Program-made: the position numbers and the translations under genes
In this document: in pieces, positions 7,500 through 14,391 of the stretch
How positions within the stretch are numbered: the first letter of the stretch is position 1
Layout of the letters: every line of letters starts with the position of its first letter
Source of the DNA: an uncultured Demequina sp.
GTDB taxonomy: Bacteria; Actinomycetota; Actinomycetes; Actinomycetales; Demequinaceae
Direction: 5' to 3'
Assembly (NCBI GenBank): GCA_937925595.1
Contig: CALALQ010000290.1
Span: 1 to 18,123, forward strand
DNA length: 18,123 nucleotides
The notes under the pieces: generated by a model
Databases searched by the model: none
What the model was told of the DNA's origin: nothing
The model's input: the letters and a program-made list of their open reading frames with translations, nothing else

Positions 7500-10469
7500 C
7501 TAGCTTGCTGACTCCAGCTGCTCGCTTGCCGCAATAGCCTCGTCAAGAGCCGCAGCCAGCCGCTTCTGTGCCTCACCATAGGCCGCAAAGTCGCCCAGGG
7601 CCAGCGCAGCCTGGCCATCCTCGATGGCCTGCTGCGCCTTGGCGAGCGCCTCGTTGAGGGCCTGCCGAGCGGCGCTGTTGGTGCCGTCGCCCGGCTGCTC
7701 GGTGCCGGGGTCGTCCGTTCCAGGGTCCTCAGCACCCGGGTCGTTCGTGCCCGGATCGTCAGTGCCCGGCTTCTCCCCGCCCGGCTCTTCCTTTCCGGGC
7801 TCCTCACCCGACGCGCCCTCGCCAAAGACCTGGTCGAGCGCGCCCTGAAGCGTGTCGGCGAAGCCCACTTCGTCACCGAAGGAGACGAACACCTTGCGCA
7901 GCAGCGGCACCTTGGTGCCTTCCTTTGCCTGGATATAGACAGGCTGCACGTACAGCAGGCCGCCACCCACAGGGACGGTGAGCAGGTTGCCGTTGATGAC
8001 GGAGGAGTCACCCTGGCGCAGCAGGTTGAGCACCGTCTGCGCCTCCGTGTCCGTCGAGAAGTTGTTCTGCACCTGACCGGGACCCGGGATCGTGGTGTTT
8101 CGCGGCAGCTCGAGCAGTCGCAGAGTGCCGTACGTCTCAGCTACCTTTCCAGGGGTGTCTCCGGTCTCTGAGTCGACCGCAAGGTAGCCAGTGAGGATGT
8201 TGCGCGGGTTGTCGCCGCCAGGAATGAAGGACCCGGTCAGCGAGAACGTCGGCTTGTCCTGGTCCGGCATCTGCAGCGACAGGTAGTACGGCGGCTGGTT
8301 GCGCGACGTCTGCGTGGGGTCCGCAGGAATCGCCCACACGTCAGAGCCCGTGAACAGCGATGCGGGGTCGGTCACGTGGTACCGCTGAAGCTGGAAGCGC
8401 TGCGTCGAGAACAGGTCCTCGGGGTAGCGCAGGTGGCTCATGAGGTCGCCGGAGATCTCGGACATCGGCTTGATGGTGCTGGGGTAGACCTTCTGCCACG
8501 TGGCGAGGATCGGGTCCTCGGAGTCCCATGCATACAGCGTGACGCTGCCGTCGTGGGCGTCGACGGTTGCCTTCACCGAGTTGCGGATGTAGTTCAGCTG
8601 CTCGACCGTCGCACCTGCGGCGGTGGCCGCAGCATTGCCCCAGAAGATGCCATTGGGGGTCACGGCCGTCGAATAGGGATACTGCGCGGACGTCGTGTAG
8701 CCGTCGACCACCCACACGATGCGGCCGTCGACCACCGCGGGATACGTGGTCTGGTCGAGCTTGAGGTACGGAGCGACCTTCGCGACGCGCAGCTGCGGGT
8801 CGCGGTCGTAGAGCACCTGCGACTCGCTCGTGACGCGGTCGGAGAACAGGATCTGCTCCTCGCCGAACTTGATCGCGAACATCACCTTGGCAAACAGATT
8901 CCCGACGCTGGGGCCGCCATTGCCCGTGAAGGTCGTGTTCGCCTGGCCCGTCGCAGACGCGTCGTCTGGGTAGTCAAGCTCCCACGGCGTCGCACCTTCT
9001 GGCGCGCCCACGATTGAGTAGGTGGGGAGGTTGTGGCCAAAGTAGATGCGGGGCTCATAGTCGCCCATGTCGCCCACCGATGGAATGCCGCGCTCCCAGA
9101 ACGTGGGCTGGCCGTCGATGTTGGCGCGATTGCCGTAGGCGGCGACGATCCCGTAGCCGTGGGTGTAGACCGTGGTGTCGGTAACCCACGAGCGGTTCGC
9201 CGCCGGCAGCCCATCAAGGTTCAGCTCTCGCACCGCGATGACGGTGTCGCGGATCTCCCCGTTGATGCGGTAACGGTCCACCTGCAGGGTGTCGCCGAAG
9301 TTGTAGTACTGCTTGTTCTGCTGCAGCTGCTGGAACGCGGGAGCGACGACGTTCGGGTCCAACAGACGGATCTGGGCCGTCGTGTCGGCGTCGGCACGCA
9401 GCGCATCGGCATCGGCCTCGGTGGTGGCGTCATACTGCTTGACCTGGACGTCATCGATGCCGTAGGCGAAGCGAGTGGCCGCGATGTTGCGCTTGATGTA
9501 CGGCTCCTCGAGGTCCACCTGGTTGGGGCCCACCTGGAAACGCTGAACCACGGCCGGGTAGATGCCGCCGATTGCGATCGAGGCGACGAGCATGAGGCCC
9601 ACTCCCGTCGCGGGGATGCGCCAGTCGGCGCGCCAAATCACGAGCAGGAACACCAATGCGACGATGACAGCGATGCCCACGAGGATGCCGCGGGAGGGCA
9701 GGATCGCATTGACATCCGTATATGCGGCGCCATAGATCTTCTCGCCGGCCTTGGTGAGCAGCGTGTAGCGCTGCAGCCAGTAGTTCGCGGCGATCAGCAG
9801 CATGATGAGCGCACCCATCACTGCGAGCTGAATACGGGCTCCCTTGGACGCCACGAAGCTGCGCCCGCTGCCAGAGATGCCGCCGTAAAGCAGGTGCACG
9901 AAGGTCGCGAGCGCCGTTGAGAGGATGAGCATCGTGAGCGCGAACGCGATGAAGCTGCGCAGCACCGGCAGCGTGAAGACGTAGAACGAGGCGTCAAGGC
10001 CGAACTGCGGGTCCTTGATGCCGAACTCGGAAGCGTTGAGCCACGCGAGGATCTGCTGCCACTGGGCGGACATCACCATTCCGGCGATCGCGCCAATCGA
10101 GACCGGTGCCATCCACATGACGGCGTTCTCCAGCGGACGGATCTGGTCGCGATACTGATCGAGCGTTGCCCGAGTGCCGCGTTCCGGACGGACTCGCCGT
10201 GCGACCCACAGCGTGAGCCAGATCGCCGCGGCCGCGATCACGCCGAAGATGAGGAAGATCACCACTCGCGCGACCCATTGCGTGCGGAACACCTCGAAGT
10301 AGCCCAGCTGCGAGTACCACTGGATCTCGGTCCAGACGTGGGCGAGCGCGATAGTCGCGGCAACGATGATCGCCACGACGAGGGCGGTCACCGCAACGGG
10401 AGAGCGCCTGCGCTCAGGAAGTGGGCGCGGCGCGGCACCGGAGGGCTTGGAGTCGGCGTCAAACGTCAA
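7500..10469 (-). CDS. UPF0182 family integral membrane protein
   Basis: A 989-residue protein with the usual UPF0182 (COG1615) layout: a Pro-rich N-terminus, seven transmembrane segments (about 24-44, 66-90, 114-134, 163-192, 213-233, 261-279, 286-306), then a roughly 570-residue extracytoplasmic domain. The start is TTG at 10469, because AAGAAGGA (10486-10479) lies nine bases upstream and no ATG or GTG in frame precedes the first membrane segment. The C-terminus is unusual: eight 5-residue repeats [acidic]-x-P-G-x (889-928), then an Ala/Gln/Glu-rich helix (931-989) likely to be a coiled coil. The family is widespread in actinobacteria and its function is unknown. The PDZ/Lon-like protease gene lies 48 bp upstream on the same strand, so the two are probably co-transcribed. 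Confidence 0.93.
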   Translation of the reverse strand: MTFDADSKPSGAAPRPLPERRRSPVAVTALVVAIIVAATIALAHVWTEIQWYSQLGYFEVFRTQWVARVVIFLIFGVIAAAAIWLTLWVARRVRPERGTRATLDQYRDQIRPLENAVMWMAPVSIGAIAGMVMSAQWQQILAWLNASEFGIKDPQFGLDASFYVFTLPVLRSFIAFALTMLILSTALATFVHLLYGGISGSGRSFVASKGARIQLAVMGALIMLLIAANYWLQRYTLLTKAGEKIYGAAYTDVNAILPSRGILVGIAVIVALVFLLVIWRADWRIPATGVGLMLVASIAIGGIYPAVVQRFQVGPNQVDLEEPYIKRNIAATRFAYGIDDVQVKQYDATTEADADALRADADTTAQIRLLDPNVVAPAFQQLQQNKQYYNFGDTLQVDRYRINGEIRDTVIAVRELNLDGLPAANRSWVTDTTVYTHGYGIVAAYGNRANIDGQPTFWERGIPSVGDMGDYEPRIYFGHNLPTYSIVGAPEGATPWELDYPDDASATGQANTTFTGNGGPSVGNLFAKVMFAIKFGEEQILFSDRVTSESQVLYDRDPQLRVAKVAPYLKLDQTTYPAVVDGRIVWVVDGYTTSAQYPYSTAVTPNGIFWGNAAATAAGATVEQLNYIRNSVKATVDAHDGSVTLYAWDSEDPILATWQKVYPSTIKPMSEISGDLMSHLRYPEDLFSTQRFQLQRYHVTDPASLFTGSDVWAIPADPTQTSRNQPPYYLSLQMPDQDKPTFSLTGSFIPGGDNPRNILTGYLAVDSETGDTPGKVAETYGTLRLLELPRNTTIPGPGQVQNNFSTDTEAQTVLNLLRQGDSSVINGNLLTVPVGGGLLYVQPVYIQAKEGTKVPLLRKVFVSFGDEVGFADTLQGALDQVFGEGASGEEPGKEEPGGEKPGTDDPGTNDPGAEDPGTDDPGTEQPGDGTNSAARQALNEALAKAQQAIEDGQAALALGDFAAYGEAQKRLAAALDEAIAASEQLESAS
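7686..7805 (-). repeat. Eight tandem 15-bp units encoding [E/D/N]-x-P-G-x in the UPF0182 gene
   Basis: The 120 bases encode EEPGK-EEPGG-EKPGT-DDPGT then NDPGA-EDPGT-DDPGT-EQPGD without any break in register. Pro and Gly codons sit at the same place in each unit while the others vary. The tract links the large extracytoplasmic domain to the C-terminal helix and is likely an extended acidic spacer. Tandem 15-bp repeats can change copy number by slippage. Confidence 0.85.
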
Positions 10470-10517
10470 CGGGGCACATCCTTCTTGGCTGTCGGCGGTG
10501 ACATCAGCGTGCCATAC

Positions 10518-11615
10518 CTAGCAGGTTGGCAGGGAATCTGTTTCGCCCTTGCCGATCGCGACAATCGCGTCGTACGCGTCGGAGAGGGTGTCGACCGAGA
10601 AAACGCTCAGGCCCTTGGGAATGTTGCCGACCACCTCGTCGCAGTTGGCGGTGGGAGCAAGGAAGTAGGTGGAGCCAGCGGCGAGCGCGCCGTACATCTT
10701 CATGCGGATGCCGCCGATGGCGCCCACGTCACCGGAGGCGTTGATCGTGCCGGTGCCCGAGACCTTCGCTCCGTTCAGCTCGTCCTGCGGGGTGAGCTTG
10801 TCCATGATGCCCAGCGAGAACATCAGGCCCGCGCTGGGTCCACCCACGGTGTCGATCGCCACAGTGACATCGATGGGAAGGTCGAAGGCCGGGTCCACGT
10901 AGATGCCCATGATTGCCTTGCCCGCGCCGTCATTGCGAGTCGCTACCGTGACGTCGCTGCGCTCTCCCTCTCGAGTGATCGAGACAGTGACCTCGTCGCC
11001 AGGGGTGACGGACTTCATGGTTGTCGCCATCTGGTTGTAGGTCTCCGCTTCGACCCCGTTGATCGCGACGATCACGTCGTCCTTCTCGAGGATGCCCTGC
11101 GCCGGGGAATCCTCGGGGATCTCAGCCACCCGGATCACGGCAGGCACCGGCGTGCCGAGCTCTTCAAGCGCCGCGACGCTCGCGTGCTCCTGCGAGGTGA
11201 TCCAGTCCACGCGCGACTGCTCGGCAACAGCGTCCTGCTCCTCGGCGGTGCCGAAAACCCACTCACTGGGAAGGACGTACTCCTTGGGCGAAAGCCAGCC
11301 CTTGATCACCCTGCCCATCGTGAAGGTGCTCGACCCAGCGTCGGCAACCGAGACGGTGGTGAGGCGCAGCTCCCCCGTCGAGTCATACGTGGGCGCTCCG
11401 GCAATCGCGACCAGCGGTTCGTTGTCCTTGGTGCCCAAGGTGTCGAACGTGGGACCAGGACCGCCCACCGCGAAGTTCGCGGGAACTACCGTCAGCACCG
11501 CGATGAGGATGGACACACCGAGGCCGGTGAGGGACAGCACCGTGGACCGGCGCGTTGGACGAGGATCGTCGAGCAGCGGCGCGGGCGTCAGGGTGTATCC
11601 GGGGTCGCTCGTCAC
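10518..11615 (-). CDS. Membrane-anchored PDZ and Lon-like (S16) serine protease, YlbL type
   Basis: A 365-residue protein starting at GTG 11615; no ATG is in frame upstream and only a weak AGGGA precedes it. A single N-terminal membrane segment (about 26-46) places the rest outside the cytoplasm. A PDZ domain covers about 150-225 (VAEIPEDSPAQGILEKDD, 163-180). A Lon-type S16 protease domain covers about 240-355, with the catalytic Ser in GGPSAG (Ser261) and the catalytic Lys in GGIRMKM (Lys306), 45 residues apart as in Lon. No AAA+ domain is present, which is normal for YlbL-like proteins. The gene lies directly upstream of the UPF0182 gene with a 48-bp gap, a pairing I recall from many actinobacteria. 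Its substrates are unknown. A reasonable inference is processing or quality control of envelope proteins. Confidence 0.92.
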   Translation of the reverse strand: MTSDPGYTLTPAPLLDDPRPTRRSTVLSLTGLGVSILIAVLTVVPANFAVGGPGPTFDTLGTKDNEPLVAIAGAPTYDSTGELRLTTVSVADAGSSTFTMGRVIKGWLSPKEYVLPSEWVFGTAEEQDAVAEQSRVDWITSQEHASVAALEELGTPVPAVIRVAEIPEDSPAQGILEKDDVIVAINGVEAETYNQMATTMKSVTPGDEVTVSITREGERSDVTVATRNDGAGKAIMGIYVDPAFDLPIDVTVAIDTVGGPSAGLMFSLGIMDKLTPQDELNGAKVSGTGTINASGDVGAIGGIRMKMYGALAAGSTYFLAPTANCDEVVGNIPKGLSVFSVDTLSDAYDAIVAIGKGETDSLPTC

Positions 11616-11727
11616 CGTCCAATCATCCCTGATGCCAGCCCATGCTCATAGCGAACGAGCAATCGAATGGACGCGCTCGAGCGTTACGTTTGTGATGCGG
11701 CGCACGCCGCAAGCTCTTGGAGGCCCA

Positions 11728-13080
11728 GTGACTGACGACGACACCCCCTGGATGCGGCTGCTGCGCGAGCTGTTCGGCGACGATGCAGAGCGCGCCCTTG
11801 AGGAGCTCCAGCACATGGGCCTCGACCCTCAGCAGATCGCCGAGGCGTCGGGCCTCGCGGGATCCCCCGCGATGATGGATCACGTCCTCGCGCAGATCCG
11901 TGGCCTCATGAGCCAAAGCGAAGGCGAGGACGTGAACTGGACCCTCGCCCACGACGTCGCTCGGGGTGTGGCGGCACAAGGTGGCGATCCCACCGTCAGC
12001 GCGGCCACAGCGTCGGACTACCGCCAAGCGGTGAGCGTCGCCGAACTGTGGCTCGATGCCGCCACCGACTTCGACCCCTCTCGCCTCGAGCCGCACGTGT
12101 GGAGCCGCGCCGAATGGGTAGAGGCGACCCTTCCGACGTGGCGAGTGCTCGCCGGTCCCGTCGCCGTGAGCGTGTCGACGGCGCTGAACTCTGTGCTGCA
12201 TCAAGAGGCCGAATACTCGAGCGACTATGGCTCGGACGAGCCCGCGGCGCGCGGGCTGCTCAGTTCCGTGGCCCCCACTGTGTGCGGCATGCACATGGGC
12301 CAGGCGGCGGGACAGGCCGCGCTTGAGACGTTCGGTGGCACGGACCTTGGCATCCCGCTCATCACTCCCCCTCGCGTGGTGCTCGTGCCGAGCGTGATCT
12401 CCCAGTTCTCCGCCGGCCTGGACGTCCCCCAAGACGAGGTGCGCGCGTTTGTGGCGCTGCGCGAGGCCGCGCATGTGCGACTGTTCAACGCCGCCCCGTG
12501 GCTGCCTGGTCAGTTGAGCGCCGCGATTGAGCGCTACGCCAAAGGCATCACCATCGATCTCGAGGCTCTCGACGACGCCGTCCACCGGGCGGGAGCTGGA
12601 GACCCGGCCGCGCTGCAGAAGGCACTCACGCGAGGCATCTTCGCCTCGCACCACACCGAGGAGCAGGCTCAGACGCTTGAGCAGATCGAGACGTGGCTCG
12701 CGCTCATCGAAGGCTGGGTGGACGAGGTCACGACGGTGGCCGCCGCCCCCCACCTTCCCTCGATCGGGAACCTTCGCGAGATGATGCGTCGTCGACGCGC
12801 AGCCGGCGGCCCTGCAGAGGACGCCTTCGCCAATCTGCTCGGCCTTGACCTGCGTCCCCGCCGCCTGCGAGACGCCGCAAGCATGTGGGGCGCCCTCACG
12901 CGCAGCGTCGGCGCTGCGGAGCGCGATGCGGTCTGGAGCCACCCCGACCTGCCCCCGCGACCCGAGCAGCTCGCCGACTGGGAGGGCTGGGTCAAGAACC
13001 GCGGAACCCAAGAGGACGCGATGGACGCCGAGCTGCGGCGCATTCTCGAGGGCGAGCCGGGACCTGGCGAAGAGGCCTGA
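11728..13080 (+). CDS. Zincin_2-type (DUF2342-like) putative zinc-dependent metalloprotease
   Basis: A 450-residue protein starting at GTG 11728, with GGAGG at 11719-11723; an in-frame ATG at 11695 is possible but has no ribosome-binding site. The region 237-254 contains FVALREAAHVRLF, and the downstream block LALIEGWVDEVT (325-336) completes the pattern of the actinobacterial zincin_2 family, in which His, His/Glu and a later Glu are the presumed metal ligands. Here the classic HExxH reads REAAH (245-249), with Arg replacing the first His. From memory the whole family tends to show this form, so proteolytic activity should not be assumed. No signal peptide or membrane segment is visible, so the protein is probably cytoplasmic. 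It is divergent from the PDZ protease/UPF0182 operon, with a 112-bp shared intergenic region. Confidence 0.85.
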   Translation: MTDDDTPWMRLLRELFGDDAERALEELQHMGLDPQQIAEASGLAGSPAMMDHVLAQIRGLMSQSEGEDVNWTLAHDVARGVAAQGGDPTVSAATASDYRQAVSVAELWLDAATDFDPSRLEPHVWSRAEWVEATLPTWRVLAGPVAVSVSTALNSVLHQEAEYSSDYGSDEPAARGLLSSVAPTVCGMHMGQAAGQAALETFGGTDLGIPLITPPRVVLVPSVISQFSAGLDVPQDEVRAFVALREAAHVRLFNAAPWLPGQLSAAIERYAKGITIDLEALDDAVHRAGAGDPAALQKALTRGIFASHHTEEQAQTLEQIETWLALIEGWVDEVTTVAAAPHLPSIGNLREMMRRRRAAGGPAEDAFANLLGLDLRPRRLRDAASMWGALTRSVGAAERDAVWSHPDLPPRPEQLADWEGWVKNRGTQEDAMDAELRRILEGEPGPGEEA

Positions 13081-13128
13081 CGCGACACGACCGAGCGAAA
13101 TTGGCGCGAAAACGTGCGTAAGCGCGTC

Positions 13129-13134
13129 TAGGCT
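13129..13134 (+). promoter_or_regulatory. Candidate -10 box for the DUF5679 gene
   Basis: TAGGCT matches the actinobacterial TANNNT -10 pattern and equals the box upstream of the DUF4328-like gene. Transcription would begin near 13141, giving a leader of about 60 bases. The nearest TTG (13101) is 22 bases away, too far for a standard -35 element. Confidence 0.4.
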
Positions 13135-13165
13135 TTACCGCAAGAGGCCTTCAGGGCCGTTAGGA

Positions 13166-13183
13166 GCGTGCCACACGGCACGC
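13166..13183 (+). other. Small hairpin in the 5' leader of the DUF5679 gene
   Basis: GCGTGCC and GGCACGC form a 7-bp stem with loop ACAC, ending 20 bases before the start codon. A shorter GGCC-N5-GGCC pair (13146-13158) precedes it. It could protect the mRNA or regulate translation; it could also be chance in GC-rich DNA. Confidence 0.35.
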
Positions 13184-13203
13184 ATGAAGCAAGGGAGAGC
13201 CTC

Positions 13204-13362
13204 ATGGCTGAGAAGTACTCTGGCGAGTTCTACTGCGTGAAGTGCAAGGACAAGCGCACCACCGAGGGTGACGTCGTCATCTCCGAGAACGGCCGCCGCA
13301 TGGCGAAGGCCACCTGCCCCGAGTGCGGCACCAAGCTGAACCGCATCCTCGGCAAGGCCTAA
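13204..13362 (+). CDS. DUF5679 small zinc-ribbon protein
   Basis: A 52-residue protein with two Cys pairs, CVKC (11-14) and CPEC (38-41), which should hold one zinc ion. The middle contains the DUF5679-like core (KDKRTTEGDVV then NGRRMAKATCP). GGGAGAG (13193-13199) precedes the ATG by four bases. An in-frame GTG at 13168 would add 12 residues but has AGGAG only one base away and lies outside the conserved region. The function of the family is unknown. Its basic composition with a single zinc ribbon would fit nucleic-acid or ribosome binding, but this is speculation. It is a single-gene unit closed by a terminator. Confidence 0.88.
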   Translation: MAEKYSGEFYCVKCKDKRTTEGDVVISENGRRMAKATCPECGTKLNRILGKA

Positions 13363-13376
13363 GCACCACCGTCGAC

Positions 13377-13409
13377 AACGGCCGCCTTCCCGCAAGGGGG
13401 GCGGCCGTT
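13377..13409 (+). terminator. Rho-independent terminator after the DUF5679 gene
   Basis: AACGGCCGCC and GGCGGCCGTT form a perfect 10-bp outer stem. The inner CCC-GCAA-GGG closes the loop with a small bulge. A T-rich tail (TTTCGCTTGT) follows. The hairpin starts 14 bases after the stop codon. Confidence 0.8.
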
Positions 13410-13464
13410 TCGCTTGTCTGTGGAAAACCGCTCTGGGCACTCGCGGCGCTGGCACGGTTGAGTC

Positions 13465-14391
13465 ATGCAGCTTCATCCGCGCGCTCCCGTGCTTGCCCGG
13501 CGCGGCGGCGCGGTGCAGGTGGGCCTGACCTCCCCCGCCGTGCTGCGGGGACTTGGCAGCGCGGAGCGCGCCTTCCTCGCTTCGCTTGAGGGAGGCCGCC
13601 CCGTCTCCCCCATTCAGGCCCGACGCTTCTCCCGGTTGGTCTCTCGCCTCACCAATGCCGGGGCATGGTGGGATGCGCCAGTCGAGACCCCGCCATTCAC
13701 CGTCGCGGTGCACGGCTGCGGCCGGCTTGGCATGGCGATAGCGGCCGCGCTTGCCGATGCCGGCTGTGACGTCGCGCTGGTCGACGATGCGTCCCAGGCC
13801 GTCGAGGAGGCCGGCCTGTTTCCCGCAGCCAGCGGTGAGGTGCCCGCGACGTGTGCTGGCGGCGCTGCTGGCGCGCTCGCCGCGCGGGGGGTGCGCGTCC
13901 GTGTGGGCGGCAGCGCCGCGCTCGCCGTGGTCACGTGCCTTGGCTCCCCCGATCCGACTGTGGTCGCCGAGCTCATGCGCACAGACACGCCTCACGTGCT
14001 GGTGGTGTGCGGTGAGAGCGACGCGTGGGTGTCGCACATGATCGTGCCGGGGGTGTCCGCGTGCTCGCGCTGCCGAGACCTCGCACTGTCGCGTGACGAT
14101 GACGAGTGGCCGCTCGTGTCGCTGCAGTTGTCCAGCCCCGGGCAGACGGGACGCAGGCCCTTCGCGTCCGATGCCGCGCGACCTGTCATTGCGGGGCTCG
14201 TCTGCGCCGCCGTCGGGCGATGGCGCGGGGCCGGGGCGATTGGGGCGGGCTATCGGGTGAACGACTCCGGTGCGTTCTGGCCTGAGCCGATCGCGGCGGA
14301 TCCGCAGTGCGGCTGCGGAGCGCCGCCTCGGCAGGGCTCAGTGCCGGGCGACGATCTCGAGGATGTCCGCGCCGTAGGACTCGAGCTTTGA
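13465..14391 (+). CDS. ThiF-like / TOMM cyclodehydratase-like protein (orphan)
   Basis: A 308-residue protein. Residues 78-108 form a Rossmann nucleotide-binding start of ThiF/E1 type, with GCGRLG (84-89) and VDD (106-108). The block HMIVPGVSACSRCRDL (191-206), then DDEWPLVSLQL (212-222), matches the C-terminal half of proteins annotated as bacteriocin-biosynthesis cyclodehydratase or TOMM leader-binding E1-like proteins. Four Cys (C200, C203, C282, C284) could hold zinc. No YcaO enzyme, peptide precursor or transporter lies nearby, so this is an orphan. In M. tuberculosis a similar protein (Rv3196, from memory) occupies the same place in the cluster, which argues for a housekeeping role. The ATG lacks a clear ribosome-binding site. 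The last 54 bases overlap the end of the UvrD2-like gene on the other strand. Confidence 0.78.
   Translation: MQLHPRAPVLARRGGAVQVGLTSPAVLRGLGSAERAFLASLEGGRPVSPIQARRFSRLVSRLTNAGAWWDAPVETPPFTVAVHGCGRLGMAIAAALADAGCDVALVDDASQAVEEAGLFPAASGEVPATCAGGAAGALAARGVRVRVGGSAALAVVTCLGSPDPTVVAELMRTDTPHVLVVCGESDAWVSHMIVPGVSACSRCRDLALSRDDDEWPLVSLQLSSPGQTGRRPFASDAARPVIAGLVCAAVGRWRGAGAIGAGYRVNDSGAFWPEPIAADPQCGCGAPPRQGSVPGDDLEDVRAVGLEL

Noticed and set aside
10278..11651. 457-codon plus-strand open frame opposite the PDZ protease gene
   Set aside because: It mirrors the S16/PDZ coding strand and has Arg/His/Asp-rich composition; the minus-strand gene has clear catalytic motifs.
11685..11697. TACGTT followed by an in-frame ATG as a leaderless start for the zincin gene
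   Set aside because: Possible, but GTG 11728 has GGAGG in place and fits the usual family N-terminus; no -35 box supports the upstream start.
11623..13011. 462-codon minus-strand open frame opposite the zincin gene
   Set aside because: No domain pattern; codon use is explained by third-position GC bias of the plus-strand gene.
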